A stretch of DNA of 44,347 bases from DASSYK01 sp036258315. Its GTDB lineage: Bacteria; Actinomycetota; Thermoleophilia; Solirubrobacterales; 70-9. The stretch is from positions 1 to 44,347 of the forward strand of contig DATADX010000050.1 of assembly GCA_036258315.1 (NCBI GenBank). Reading direction: 5' to 3'. The translations under genes and the position numbers were made by a program. Positions 16,282 to 25,421 of this stretch are shown here, piece by piece. Below the pieces are notes generated by a model that was given only the letters and a program-made list of their open reading frames with translations, was not told the DNA's origin and did not search any database. Within the stretch, counting starts at the first letter, position 1, and each line of letters begins with the position of its first letter.

Positions 16282-17283
16282 ATGGTCCGCCGTCTGCTCT
16301 CAGGGACTCGGGGCCGGTTCGAGTCCCGCACCGAGGTCTGGCGGGAGGTCGGCCTCGGCTCCGAGATCGATCGCCGCGAAGCGCATCGCGCCCGCCGCCT
16401 GGCGCTCGCGTGCGTGCTCGGCATCGCAGCGGTGATCTTCCTGTACTCGGAGCGCAAGGACCTGTTCCCCGGCTACGGCCTCCACGTCCGGATCGCCACG
16501 GTGGCGCTGCTGATCCTGCTCGGGCTCGGGTTCGCGCGATCGCTGGGCCGCAGCATCGGCCCGGCCCTCTACCGCCGCCTCGAGCCTGGAGCCGCCGGGA
16601 CGATCGGTTTCCTGCTGCGGCTGCTGGCGATGGTCGTAGTGGTCGTGGTCGCGCTGCGGATCGCTGGGCTGAACCCGGCCGCGATCGCCGTCGGCGGCGC
16701 CTTCACCGCCGTCGTGGTCGGCCTCGCCGCGCAGCAGACGCTCAGCAACCTGATCGCGGGGACGGTCCTGATCACCACCCGGCCATTCCGGGTCGGCGAA
16801 CGCGTCCGCCTCCAGGGCGGATTCCTGGCCGGGAGCGTCGAGGGGGTGGTCGGCAACCTGGGGCTCTTCTACACGACCCTCGTCAGCGGGGCGGACCGGA
16901 TCATGATCCCGAACTCGGGCCTGTTGCTTACCGCGATCTCGCCGCTCCGCGAGCCCGATCGGGTCGAGCTGCGCGCCCGGTTCGGCGCCGACACGACGCC
17001 GCGGCAGGTCCAGGAAGTGCTCGAGGACGCGGTCAGCATCCCGCTCCGCTACCCGCCCCACATCGCCGTCGAGGAGCTCGATGGAGACGAGGTGATCGTC
17101 CGCGTCGTCAGCACCCCGGTCAACCCGGCCGACGGAGCGAAGCTCGCGGAGGAGGTGTTGGCGGGAGTGCGGAGGGCGAACGACCTGGCGGCTCGCAACG
17201 GCGATCGCGCCGCATCCCACGATCGGACCACCGCCAGCCATCCGGTGCACGCCGACGAGGGCTTCGGCGGCGACTCCGGCTAG
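16282..17283 (+). CDS. Small-conductance mechanosensitive channel (MscS family)
   Basis: A 333-residue inner-membrane channel. There are hydrophobic segments at about 43-57, 69-86 and 106-128, followed by the pore helix and beta domain signature AVVVGLAAQQTLSNLIAG and TTRPFRVGERVRL. IMIPNSGLLLTAI follows in the beta domain. It releases solutes on hypo-osmotic shock. ATG 16282 is preceded by GAAAGG. Its stop shares CTAG (17280-17283) with the convergent methyltransferase gene. Confidence 0.9.
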   Translation: MVRRLLSGTRGRFESRTEVWREVGLGSEIDRREAHRARRLALACVLGIAAVIFLYSERKDLFPGYGLHVRIATVALLILLGLGFARSLGRSIGPALYRRLEPGAAGTIGFLLRLLAMVVVVVVALRIAGLNPAAIAVGGAFTAVVVGLAAQQTLSNLIAGTVLITTRPFRVGERVRLQGGFLAGSVEGVVGNLGLFYTTLVSGADRIMIPNSGLLLTAISPLREPDRVELRARFGADTTPRQVQEVLEDAVSIPLRYPPHIAVEELDGDEVIVRVVSTPVNPADGAKLAEEVLAGVRRANDLAARNGDRAASHDRTTASHPVHADEGFGGDSG

Positions 17284-17879
17284 AGCCGCCCGACGCCCGG
17301 GATGAAGCGGCCGACCCGGGAGGCCCAGGCGCGGTAGGGCTGACCCTGGGTGCGGAGCAGGTGCGGCTCCTCGACGAACCGGACCTGGAGCTCGAGACCG
17401 GTGATCAGGAGGAGCCCGGCGGCCAACGCGAGCCAGGTCGGGACGAGCAGCGCGAAGCCCAGCCAGGCGACGACCATGAACGTGTAGATCGGGTTGCGCG
17501 AGAACCGGAAGACGCCCCCGGTGACCAGCTCGGTCCGCTCCGAGGGATCGACGCCGATCCGCCACGAGGCGCCCATCTCAAGCTGCGCCGCGAAGGTGCC
17601 GAAGATGCCGGCGAGGCAGAGCGCGAAGCCGGCGACGTGAGCCGTGGTCGTGTCCAGGGCATCCCACGGCTCGACCACGTCGAGCACGGCGAGCAGCGGA
17701 TTGACGCCGCCGAGCAGGACCGCGGTGGCGAACACCGCGCCGCCGACGATCTCGATCCGGGGCGCCCCCGCGGGACTGGCGATCCCGGTCGAGCCGGTCG
17801 TCCGAAGCGCGATCGCGACGCGGACGCCGAACGCGAGCGCCAGGTACAGGGCCATCAGGCCCAGCGCCCAGCCCTCCAA
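17280..17879 (-). CDS. Isoprenylcysteine/phospholipid methyltransferase-like membrane protein
   Basis: A 199-residue integral membrane methyltransferase of the ICMT/PEMT type, with about five membrane segments. The C-terminal SAM-binding signature is RFSRNPIYTFMV, followed by EEPHLL...GQPYRAWASRVGRFIPG. The methyl acceptor is unknown; bacterial members methylate lipids, isoprenoids or small hydrophobic acids. TTG 17879 is chosen because GAGGG lies about 7 bases upstream and it starts directly after the MerR stop; ATG 17855 is an alternative. It is the last gene of the catabolic operon. Confidence 0.8.
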   Translation of the reverse strand: MEGWALGLMALYLALAFGVRVAIALRTTGSTGIASPAGAPRIEIVGGAVFATAVLLGGVNPLLAVLDVVEPWDALDTTTAHVAGFALCLAGIFGTFAAQLEMGASWRIGVDPSERTELVTGGVFRFSRNPIYTFMVVAWLGFALLVPTWLALAAGLLLITGLELQVRFVEEPHLLRTQGQPYRAWASRVGRFIPGVGRL

Positions 17880-17882
17880 CGC

Positions 17883-18620
17883 TCAGCCCTCGCCGCCGGA
17901 CTTGCTTTCCGCGGCGCCGCCGCGGCGGCGCTCGAGCTCGGCGACGAGCTGCTTCGTCCGCAGCGCCGACATCAGGTCGTTGAGCGGCTCCGTACCCGAC
18001 TCGATCAGCTCGATGGCGCGGTCCGCGTCCATCTCGCCGGCGAGCCGGTCCATCAGCACGTCGACCTCTTCCTTCGCGAGCTCGCCCATCGCCTTCTTGT
18101 AGCGGAGCGTGTCGTAGACCGTGAAGCCGATCCGCTCGTCGTAGCCGCCGGCTCGGAACCGGGAGATCGCGGCGATGATCCTGACGTCGGTCGGCGAATA
18201 GCCGTCGTCGTTCGGCGTCAGCACCTCGAGCTCGGCGAGACGCTCAAGCGCCTCCTGCGGGACGCCGTAGCGATGGCGCACCTCGGCCGCGCTGATCCTC
18301 TGCTCCTCCCCCGCGCGGGCGTGCGCCAGCAGGCGGTCGCCCAGCTCGATCAGGGTCCGGGCCCGATCGGGATCCTCCTCGAGCAGGTCCTTGATCACCT
18401 TGAGCGGCATGTAGCGCTCCTCCTGGAGCTGCTTGATCAGGCGGATCCGCTCCACGAAGTCGGCCGGGTAGTAAGCCATGTTGCGCGACGTCCGGACCGG
18501 CTCGGGCAGGAGGCCCTCGCGCAGGTAGTGCTTGATCGTCGCCGCCGACACGCCCGACGCCTCGGCCAGCTCCCCCATCCGCAGCATTTGCTCGTCGCTC
18601 GTCTTCGCCCTGGCGCTCAT
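17883..18620 (-). CDS. MerR family transcriptional regulator
   Basis: A 245-residue regulator with an N-terminal MerR winged helix (LRMGELAEASGVSAATIKHYLREGLLP, Tyr-rich NMAYYPADFVERI) and dimerisation helix. The C-terminal 150 residues are a longer, helical effector region without metal-binding cysteines, so it is probably a ligand-responsive type rather than a metal sensor. Its ATG overlaps the racemase/CoA-transferase stop (ATGA), placing it in the operon it presumably controls. Confidence 0.9.
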   Translation of the reverse strand: MSARAKTSDEQMLRMGELAEASGVSAATIKHYLREGLLPEPVRTSRNMAYYPADFVERIRLIKQLQEERYMPLKVIKDLLEEDPDRARTLIELGDRLLAHARAGEEQRISAAEVRHRYGVPQEALERLAELEVLTPNDDGYSPTDVRIIAAISRFRAGGYDERIGFTVYDTLRYKKAMGELAKEEVDVLMDRLAGEMDADRAIELIESGTEPLNDLMSALRTKQLVAELERRRGGAAESKSGGEG

Positions 18621-19861
18621 GCGATGGACGAGCGCTCGACGGCCGCGGACTCGCTCGGCCCGGCGACGGCGCCCTCCTCCTTCAGCTTCGAGATCTCCCC
18701 CGGCGCGTACCCGGCGGCCTCCAGGACCGCGTCGGTGTGCTCGCCGAGCGCCGGGCCGGGGCCCTGGGGGCCACCGGGCGTGCGGCTCAGCTTGACCGGG
18801 AAGCCGAGCAGCCTGACGGGCTCGCTCGCCCCCGGCTGGTCGAGCTCGATGACCATCTCCCGCTCGCGCACCAGCTCCGACTCGAGCGCCTCGTCGAGGT
18901 CGAGGACCGGCTCGAGGCAGCAGTCGTGCTCGGAGGCGAACCGGCGCCACTCCTCCCGCGTCCGCGCCGCGAAAACGGCCACCACCTCGCGATGGGCGTC
19001 CGAGCCGGGCGGGTCGAATTGGCGCTCGATCAGGTCCTCACGGCCGACGCCCTCGCACCAGGCCCGCCAGAACTTCGGCTCGAGCGCGCCGCAGCTGACG
19101 TAGCCGTCCTTGCAGGCGTAGGGGCGGTAACAGATCAGGCCCCCCGAGAGGTTGAGCTTGCCGCGCTCGGGAACCACACCCGAGGCGAAGAACTCCGCCG
19201 CGACCAGCGCCAGCCAGGAAAGGGAACCGTCCGTCATCGAGACGTCGACGAACTGGCCCTCGCCGGAGCGATCGCGCTCGCGAAGCGCGGCGAGGATCGT
19301 GAACGCGGCCATCAGCCCCCCGCCGCCGAGATCGGCGATCTGGCCGGCTGATTGGACGGGCGGGCCGCCGACCTCGCCGGTCAGGCCGAGCAGGCCGTTG
19401 AGCCCGAGATAGTTCATGTCGTGACCGGAGCGGTCGCGGTTCGGCCCGTTCTGGCCGTAGCCGGAGATCGCGCAGTAGACGAGCCCGGGGTTCTCGGCGC
19501 GGAGGCGCTCGTAACCGACGCCGAGCCGGTCGAGCACCCCGGGGCGAAAGCTCTCGAGGAGGACGTCGTAGTGACGAGCGAGGCGGAGCAGCACCTCGCG
19601 GCCGGAACCCGTCTTCAGGTCGATCCGGATCGAGCGCTTGCCGCGATTGAGCGACAGGTACACCGCCGACTTGGCCGAGTCCTCCGCTCCCTCGTAGTAG
19701 GGCGGCGACCACCGCACGTAGTCGCCCATCCCGGTGTCCTCGACCTTGAGGACGTCCGCCCCGAGGTCCGCCAGCAGCAGGGTGCAGAACCCTCCGGGAA
19801 GCAGCCGCGAGAGATCGAGGATCCGGACGTCTGAGAGGGCCCCGGCGCCGGTCGCGCTCAC
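18617..19861 (-). CDS. Family III CoA-transferase / alpha-methylacyl-CoA racemase
   Basis: A 414-residue CaiB/BaiF-fold protein. DVRILDLSRLLPGGFCTLLLADLGADVLKVE opens it in typical fashion. SGHDMNYLGLNGLLGLTG and QIADLGGGG carry the His and Asp that act as the acid/base pair in alpha-methylacyl-CoA racemases, so a racemase is favoured over a CoA-transferase. It starts with GTG five bases after the beta-keto acid cleavage gene. In context it would epimerise a 2-methyl-branched acyl-CoA, or activate an acid by CoA transfer. Confidence 0.88.
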   Translation of the reverse strand: MSATGAGALSDVRILDLSRLLPGGFCTLLLADLGADVLKVEDTGMGDYVRWSPPYYEGAEDSAKSAVYLSLNRGKRSIRIDLKTGSGREVLLRLARHYDVLLESFRPGVLDRLGVGYERLRAENPGLVYCAISGYGQNGPNRDRSGHDMNYLGLNGLLGLTGEVGGPPVQSAGQIADLGGGGLMAAFTILAALRERDRSGEGQFVDVSMTDGSLSWLALVAAEFFASGVVPERGKLNLSGGLICYRPYACKDGYVSCGALEPKFWRAWCEGVGREDLIERQFDPPGSDAHREVVAVFAARTREEWRRFASEHDCCLEPVLDLDEALESELVREREMVIELDQPGASEPVRLLGFPVKLSRTPGGPQGPGPALGEHTDAVLEAAGYAPGEISKLKEEGAVAGPSESAAVERSSIA

Positions 19862-19865
19862 GAGA

Positions 19866-20759
19866 TCACGCCCTCGCCGGCTCGCGTTTGGGGATCTCGA
19901 GCAGCTGGCGCGCCTCCGCGACCGTGGCGGCGCGGCGCCCCACGTCCTCGGCCATCTGCCGCGCCTTCGCGATCAGCTCGCCGTTCGACTTCGCCATCTC
20001 CCGGTTCGGGAGATAGAGGTTGTCCTCGAGCCCGGCGCGGACGTTGCCGCCGAGTGTGAGCGAGGCAGCGAGCAGCTTCCACTGGTCGCGCGAGACCCCG
20101 ATCACCTGCCAGTTGTTCGGCCCCTCGGGGCCGCCGGGGATCTGCTCGGACATGAAGGCGACGTTCCTGGGAACCGGGCGGATGCCGCCGGTCACGCCCA
20201 TCACCAGCGAGATCTGCAGCGGTGGCTCGAGCAGCCCCATGTCCAGGAGCGGGTCGAGGTTGGCGACGTGGCCGGCGTCGAAGCACTCGTGCTCGGGCTG
20301 GATCCCGAGCTCGTTCATCGCCGTGATGAACTCGACGATCGTGTCGAAGCTGTTCTCGAATACCGCCTTGAAGACGAAGTCCTTGCGGCGCCGCGAGTAC
20401 TTGGCGTAGTTCATGCTGCTCATGTTCAGCGCCGCGACGTCCGGCCTGAGCTCGCGCAGGTACGCGATCCGCTTCTCGATCGGGATCCCGATCGCCCCCG
20501 TCGAGTAGTTGACGATCACGTCGTCGACCGCGGCCCGGATCGCCTCGGTGATCGCGCGGAAATCCTCGACCTCGTAGGACGGGGTTCCGTCGGGGGTGCG
20601 GGCGTGGATGTGGATCTGCGAGGCGCCCTCGTCGACGGCGCGCCGAGCCTCCGCGCCGTACTCCTCGGGCGTGTACGGGATCGCCGGGCACTGGTCGCGG
20701 TTCGCGATCGCGCCCGAGATCGAGCAGCTGATGATCACCGGGTCCTCGAAGCGGCTCAT
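19866..20759 (-). CDS. Beta-keto acid cleavage enzyme (BKACE, DUF849)
   Basis: A 297-residue TIM-barrel enzyme of the DUF849/BKACE family, which condenses a beta-keto acid with acetyl-CoA to give acetoacetate and a new acyl-CoA. Zinc ligands are visible as His50 and His52 in HIHAR and the Glu of VRAGLEDN, with the neighbouring Arg and Asp also kept. The position matching Glu14 of the founding aminohexanoate enzyme is Ile18 (SGAIANR), so the substrate is probably not the amino-acid-like one. GGAG lies 5 bases before ATG 20759. Confidence 0.88.
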   Translation of the reverse strand: MSRFEDPVIISCSISGAIANRDQCPAIPYTPEEYGAEARRAVDEGASQIHIHARTPDGTPSYEVEDFRAITEAIRAAVDDVIVNYSTGAIGIPIEKRIAYLRELRPDVAALNMSSMNYAKYSRRRKDFVFKAVFENSFDTIVEFITAMNELGIQPEHECFDAGHVANLDPLLDMGLLEPPLQISLVMGVTGGIRPVPRNVAFMSEQIPGGPEGPNNWQVIGVSRDQWKLLAASLTLGGNVRAGLEDNLYLPNREMAKSNGELIAKARQMAEDVGRRAATVAEARQLLEIPKREPARA

Positions 20760-20787
20760 GCCCGCTCCAGCCTCGCGGCGGGCTCGC

Positions 20788-22449
20788 TCATACGGGCATC
20801 ACCCCATGCTTCTTCCAGGGCCGCTGGACGCGCTTGTCCTTCGCCATCCGCAGTCCGCGGATGATCGTGGGCCTCGTCTCGCGCGGGTCGATGATGTCGT
20901 CGATCAGTGCGTTGTGGGCGGCGATGTAGGGATCGATCAGCTTGCGGATCTCCTCCAGCATCTGCTCCCGGGTCGCGTTGGGATCGTCGGAGGCCTCGAT
21001 CGCCGAGCGGCCGATGATGTTGACCGCGCCCTCGGCGCCCATCACCGAGATCTCGGAGCTGGGCCAGCCGACGATCAGGTCGGGCTCGTAGGCCTTGCCG
21101 TTCATCACGTAGTAGCCGGCGCCGTAGGCCTTGCGGACCACGACGGTGATCTTCGGGACGGTCGCGCGCGAGACGGCGTAGAGCATCTTCGCCCCGTGGC
21201 GGATGATCCCCGCGTGCTCGACCTTTGAGCCGACCATGAAGCCCGGGACGTCCTGGAGGAACAGCAGCGGGACGTTGAAGGCATCGCAGAGGTTGACGAA
21301 GCGCGCCGCCTTGTCGGCCGAGTCGTTCTCGAGGATCCCGCCGAGCTGCTTCGGCTGGTTGGCGACGATCCCGCAGGGCTGGCCACCGAACCGCGCCAGA
21401 CAGGTGATGATCGTGCGCGCGAACTTCGGCTTGATGTCGAAGTAGACGCCGTCGTCGACGATCTCCGAGATCACGTCGTACATGTCGTAGGGTTGCCGCG
21501 CCGACTCGGGGACGATGTCGAGCAGCTTCTCCGACATCCGGTCCTCGGGGTCATCGGTGTCGCGGACCGGGGCGCGCTCCTCGCAGTTCGCGGGAAAGTA
21601 GGAGAGGTAGTCCTTGACCGCTTGGATGCACTCGGCATCGTCCTTGACCTCGAGATCGCCGACGCCCGACTTGCGGCAGTGGACCTTCGCGCCGCCGAGC
21701 TCCTCCATCGAGATCTCCTCGCCCGTCACCGCCTTGGTCAGGTGGGGGCCCGCGAGGGCCATCGCGCCCTGGCCGACGACCATCGGCACGAAGTCCGAGA
21801 GGCCCGGGATGTAGGCGGTGCCGGCGGCGCAGGGACCGAGCATCGCGGCGACCATCGGAATCACACCCGACATCACCACCTCTTCCTGGAACAGCTGTCC
21901 CGAGCCCGCGAACAGGGAGCCGGCGGCCTCCTGAATCCGCGCCCCGGCTGAGTCGAGCAGCCAGATGAACGGCATCCGCTTGCCGAGCGCCATCTCCCGC
22001 AGCCGCCCGACCTTGATCTCGCCGGTCATTCCCATCGAGCCCGCCATCACGGTGAAGTCGTAGGCGGCGATGCAGCAGGCGCGGCCGTCGACGTCGCCCC
22101 AGCCGGTGATGACGCCGTCCGCGGGAGCCTCCACCCCCTCCATCTTCTTCTGGGCGAAGTGCGGCCCCGCGTGGATGCCAAGCTCGACGAACGTGCCCTC
22201 GTCGCAGAGCAAGTCGATCCGCTCGCGCGCGGTCAGCTTTCCGCGCTCGTGCTGGACAGCGATCTTCTCCTCGCCGCCTCCGAGCTTCGCCTTCTCGCGG
22301 CGGGCGTGGAGGTCGTCCACAAGCCCCTTCATCCCGGCATCAGCCGCCGGCGCCTCCTGCATCGAGCCGGCATCTGCTCCGCCTTCGGCGTCCGCGCTGC
22401 CGGGCTGAGGCGCCTTTGGTGCGGGCTGCTTTGTCGACTCTTCTGTCAT
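20788..22449 (-). CDS. Acyl-CoA carboxylase beta subunit (carboxyltransferase)
   Basis: A 553-residue biotin-dependent carboxyltransferase. The N-terminal 40 residues are Ala/Pro-rich and disordered; then come the N-domain (GKLTARERIDLL, TGWGDVDGRACCIAAYDF, WLLDSAGARIQEA) and the C-domain (FLQDVPGFMVG, GAGYYVMNGKAYEPD, WPSSEISVMGAEGAV). The GAGYY segment is closer to methylcrotonyl- or glutaconyl-type subunits than to the AYGGAY of propionyl-CoA carboxylases. No biotin carboxylase is in the window. Its ATG overlaps the enoyl-CoA hydratase stop (ATGA). Confidence 0.92.
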   Translation of the reverse strand: MTEESTKQPAPKAPQPGSADAEGGADAGSMQEAPAADAGMKGLVDDLHARREKAKLGGGEEKIAVQHERGKLTARERIDLLCDEGTFVELGIHAGPHFAQKKMEGVEAPADGVITGWGDVDGRACCIAAYDFTVMAGSMGMTGEIKVGRLREMALGKRMPFIWLLDSAGARIQEAAGSLFAGSGQLFQEEVVMSGVIPMVAAMLGPCAAGTAYIPGLSDFVPMVVGQGAMALAGPHLTKAVTGEEISMEELGGAKVHCRKSGVGDLEVKDDAECIQAVKDYLSYFPANCEERAPVRDTDDPEDRMSEKLLDIVPESARQPYDMYDVISEIVDDGVYFDIKPKFARTIITCLARFGGQPCGIVANQPKQLGGILENDSADKAARFVNLCDAFNVPLLFLQDVPGFMVGSKVEHAGIIRHGAKMLYAVSRATVPKITVVVRKAYGAGYYVMNGKAYEPDLIVGWPSSEISVMGAEGAVNIIGRSAIEASDDPNATREQMLEEIRKLIDPYIAAHNALIDDIIDPRETRPTIIRGLRMAKDKRVQRPWKKHGVMPV

Positions 22450-23228
22450 CGTCCCTTCCAGTTCGGCTCGCGCTTGTCGAAGAACGCCTTGACGCCCTCC
22501 TGGATGTCATCTGTCGAGAAGGTGAGCGAGAGCTGTGCGCGCAGGTACTCGAGCGCGTCGTCCTGCGCCATGTCCTGTTGGCGGTACATCGCGTCGTGGC
22601 CGAGGCGCATCAGGACCGGGCTCTTGGAGGCGAGCTTCGCCGCCCACTCGTCGACCGCGGCCTCGAACTCCTCCGCGGGAACGGCCTTGTTCGCGAGCCC
22701 GTAGGCGACCGCGTCCGCCGCCGACATCTGCTCCCCCAGCAGCATCATCTCGTTGACCTTCTTGCGGGGGACGTTGCGGCAGATGATCGACATGATCATG
22801 TACGGGAACGCGCCGACGTTGATCTCGGGGGTACCGAACCGCGCCCCCTCCTTCGCGATCACGAGGTCGCAGGAAAGCGCCAGGCCCATCCCGCCGGCGA
22901 GCACATGCCCGTTCGCAGCGCAGAGCGAGGGCTTGCCCAGTCGCGGCATCAGCCGGAAGAACTCGAGAAAGAGATCCGAGGCGAAGTGCTTCTCGACAAG
23001 CGGGGCATCGGCCGCGAAGCCGCCGAGATCCGCCCCGGCACAGAACACCTTGTCGCCGGCGCCGGTCAGGACGACCGCCCTGACCGCCTCGTCGTCGCGG
23101 GCGGTCTTCAGCGCCGCGACCAGCTGGCCGAGGAGCGCGGAGTTGAGGGCGTTGCGCTGCTCCGGCCGGTTCAGGGTGAGCCGCGCGACCCCGTCCTTGA
23201 CCTCGTAGAGGAGCTCCTTCTCGGCCAT
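22446..23228 (-). CDS. Enoyl-CoA hydratase/isomerase (crotonase family)
   Basis: A 260-residue crotonase. The oxyanion-hole motifs are FCAGADLGGF and ANGHVLAGGMGLALSCD; the second catalytic Glu is present in GTPEINVG. The first catalytic Glu of canonical hydratases (GGGCEL) is replaced in AGGMGL, so it may be an isomerase or act on an unusual substrate. It is the first gene of the catabolic operon. TAAGGT lies 9 bases before the ATG, so the message may be leaderless. Confidence 0.9.
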   Translation of the reverse strand: MAEKELLYEVKDGVARLTLNRPEQRNALNSALLGQLVAALKTARDDEAVRAVVLTGAGDKVFCAGADLGGFAADAPLVEKHFASDLFLEFFRLMPRLGKPSLCAANGHVLAGGMGLALSCDLVIAKEGARFGTPEINVGAFPYMIMSIICRNVPRKKVNEMMLLGEQMSAADAVAYGLANKAVPAEEFEAAVDEWAAKLASKSPVLMRLGHDAMYRQQDMAQDDALEYLRAQLSLTFSTDDIQEGVKAFFDKREPNWKGR

Positions 23229-23237
23229 CGGAGGCGC

Positions 23238-23243
23238 ACCTTA
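23238..23243 (-). promoter_or_regulatory. Putative -10 box of the catabolic operon
   Basis: TAAGGT on the minus strand, 9 bases before the hydratase ATG at 23228. No palindrome for the MerR regulator was recognised here. Confidence 0.35.
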
Positions 23244-23340
23244 GTGGATCTAGCGGCTTTTTGGAAGTGATACGTCCTACTCCCCACCGCAATCCCCGTT
23301 GCTGCGCTGTTTCCGGCTGCGGGGCCGTCCATTGCGACCA

Positions 23341-23346
23341 TATGAT
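23341..23346 (+). promoter_or_regulatory. Putative -10 box of MMPL transporter
   Basis: TATGAT matches the sigma-70 consensus at five of six positions and ends 8 bases before the GTG at 23355. No Shine-Dalgarno sequence is present. Confidence 0.5.
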
Positions 23347-23354
23347 CGCGTGCG

Positions 23355-25421
23355 GTGGAGCGATTCGGGCACTACGCCTACAAGTGGCGGGGACGCGTGG
23401 TGCTCGTCGCCGTTGCGATCGCGGTGGCGGCCGCGATCGGCGGATCATCCGTCTTCGACGCGGTGAAGCCGTTCGGGTTCCAGGACCCGGACTCGGAGAG
23501 CGCCCGCGCCACCGAGGCGCTCGAGGACGCGACGGGCGAGCGGCCCCTCCCGGACGTCGTCCTCGTCGTCCAGCCGGGAGGCGGCTCCGCGGGCGGCGTC
23601 GACGCCGCGACAGAGCGGGTCGGCGAGGAGCTGGGCCGGGTTCCGGAGGTGACCCGGGTCGTCACCGCGGGGGAGGATTCCGAGCTGATCTCCGAGGACG
23701 GGCGCGCGGGACTCGTTCTCGGCTACCTCGACGCCGACGTCGACGACATCGCGGCCGTCGGGCGGAACGTCGAGGACGAGCTCGGCGACCTGCCGGGGGT
23801 GACTGCCGGCGGCGCCGCGGTCACCGCACGGCAGCTCAACGAGACGACCGAGGACGACCTGCGGCGGATCGAGCTCTTCGCCGCGCCCGTTCTCTTCCTG
23901 CTGCTGTTGTTCGTGTTCCGCGGCCTGGTCGCGGCGATGCTGCCACTGGTCGTCGGAGTGCTCTCGATAGTCACGACCCTGGCCCTGCTCCGAGTCCTCA
24001 CCGAGCTGCTCGAGATCGACGTGTTCGTGATCAACATCGTCACCGGTCTCGGCCTCGGGCTGGCGATCGACTACAGCCTGTTCGTGATTACCGGCTTCCG
24101 CGACCGGCTCGCAGACGGCGCCCCGACCGGCGCCGCGGTGCGGAAGACAGTCGGCACGCTTGGGCGAATGATCGCCTTCAGCGGCCTCACCGTGGCCGCC
24201 GCGCTCGCGTCGCTCTGCGTGTTCCCCCAGCGCTTCCTGTACTCGATCGGGATCGGGGGCGCGATCGTGGCGCTCACCTCGGCCCTCGTCTGCCTGACGG
24301 TGCTGCCGGCGCTGCTCGCGATGCTCGGACCGCGCGTCAACGCGCTCGCTCCCAGGAGGCTGCAGCGAACGCCGAGCACGGCGCGGTGGGCCGGCTTCGC
24401 GCGGTTCGGCCTCCGCCACCCCGCGTCGATCGCGATCGTGGTGGTCGCCGTGATGGTGACGGCGGGGCTGCCGTTCCTGCGCGTCGAGCTGACCCGCGCC
24501 GACGCCTCGGTCCTGCCCAGCGACAGCAGCGCCCATCGCGTCGACGCGATGCTGAAGAAGCGCTTCGCCACGGACCCCTCAGCGCGGATCATTGTCGTCA
24601 TCGAGGCTTCCGCGGAGGACCTCGGTCCTGCGTTCACGGGGGCCCCGGCCGAGTCCGACGCGACGCCGGGGGTCGAATCCGTCACCCACGCAATGCCGGC
24701 GGGCAGCCTCAGCCGGGTCGACGTGCAGCTCGGCGTCGATCCGTTCTCCGACCGCGCGCTGGACGCCGTCGACGTGGCGCGGGACCTGCGGTGGGGGGCG
24801 CCGGCCCTCGTCGGCGGTCCTCCAGCCGAGCTTCGCGACCAGCGCGACAGCCTTGCCGATCACCTCCCGGCGGCGCTCGCGATCATCGTCATCTCGACCG
24901 TGCTGCTGATCTTCGCGATGACCCGGTCGCTGATCCTCCCGGGCCTTGCCCTGCTGATGAACGCGCTCACGGTCAGCGTCGCGTTCGGCGTGCTCGTCTT
25001 CGTGTTCCAGGACGGCCGGCTCGAGGGCGGGCTCGACTACGTGAGCCAGCACGCGCTCGACACGTCGATGCCGATCCTGCTGTTCGCGGTCGCATTCGGC
25101 CTCTCGACCGACTACGGCCTCTTCCTGCTGCAGCGAATCTCCGAGGAGCGGAGCCGGACCTCGAACGAGAAACAGGCGATCGCGGCCGGGGTCGCCCGCA
25201 GCGGCAGGCCGATCACGGCCGCCGCGCTGCTGTTCGCTGTCGCAATGGGCGCGTTCGCGTTCTCGAACCTGATCTTCATCAAGGAGGTCGCCGTCGGTAC
25301 GGCCGTCGCTGTCCTCGTCGACGCGACGCTCGTCCGGGCGCTGCTGTTCCCGGCCGTGCTCGGCCTGCTGGGATCGGCCGCGTGGTGGCCGGCTCGCCGG
25401 CCCTCGCGGGCGCGCCCCTAG
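23355..25421 (+). CDS. MMPL/RND family transporter
   Basis: A 688-residue RND-type membrane protein of the MMPL group, which exports lipids or hydrophobic compounds in Actinobacteria. One membrane helix near residues 14-30 is followed by an external domain, five clustered helices (about 175-315, with GLGLGLAIDYSLFVITGFRDRL), a second external domain and five more helices (about 500-675, with FGLSTDYGLFLLQRISEER). The paired intramembrane Asp-Tyr motifs are the proton-relay signature. The cargo is unknown. Its stop shares CTAG (25418-25421) with the convergent c-di-GMP gene. Confidence 0.9.
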   Translation: MERFGHYAYKWRGRVVLVAVAIAVAAAIGGSSVFDAVKPFGFQDPDSESARATEALEDATGERPLPDVVLVVQPGGGSAGGVDAATERVGEELGRVPEVTRVVTAGEDSELISEDGRAGLVLGYLDADVDDIAAVGRNVEDELGDLPGVTAGGAAVTARQLNETTEDDLRRIELFAAPVLFLLLLFVFRGLVAAMLPLVVGVLSIVTTLALLRVLTELLEIDVFVINIVTGLGLGLAIDYSLFVITGFRDRLADGAPTGAAVRKTVGTLGRMIAFSGLTVAAALASLCVFPQRFLYSIGIGGAIVALTSALVCLTVLPALLAMLGPRVNALAPRRLQRTPSTARWAGFARFGLRHPASIAIVVVAVMVTAGLPFLRVELTRADASVLPSDSSAHRVDAMLKKRFATDPSARIIVVIEASAEDLGPAFTGAPAESDATPGVESVTHAMPAGSLSRVDVQLGVDPFSDRALDAVDVARDLRWGAPALVGGPPAELRDQRDSLADHLPAALAIIVISTVLLIFAMTRSLILPGLALLMNALTVSVAFGVLVFVFQDGRLEGGLDYVSQHALDTSMPILLFAVAFGLSTDYGLFLLQRISEERSRTSNEKQAIAAGVARSGRPITAAALLFAVAMGAFAFSNLIFIKEVAVGTAVAVLVDATLVRALLFPAVLGLLGSAAWWPARRPSRARP

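Noticed and set aside
16410..19103. Very long plus-strand open frame across mscS and the MerR operon
   Set aside because: It runs through three well-supported genes in other frames and shows no family motif.
20758..20791. An 11-codon open frame between the carboxylase and BKACE genes
   Set aside because: It overlaps the carboxylase stop in ATGA fashion, but there is no support for a function.
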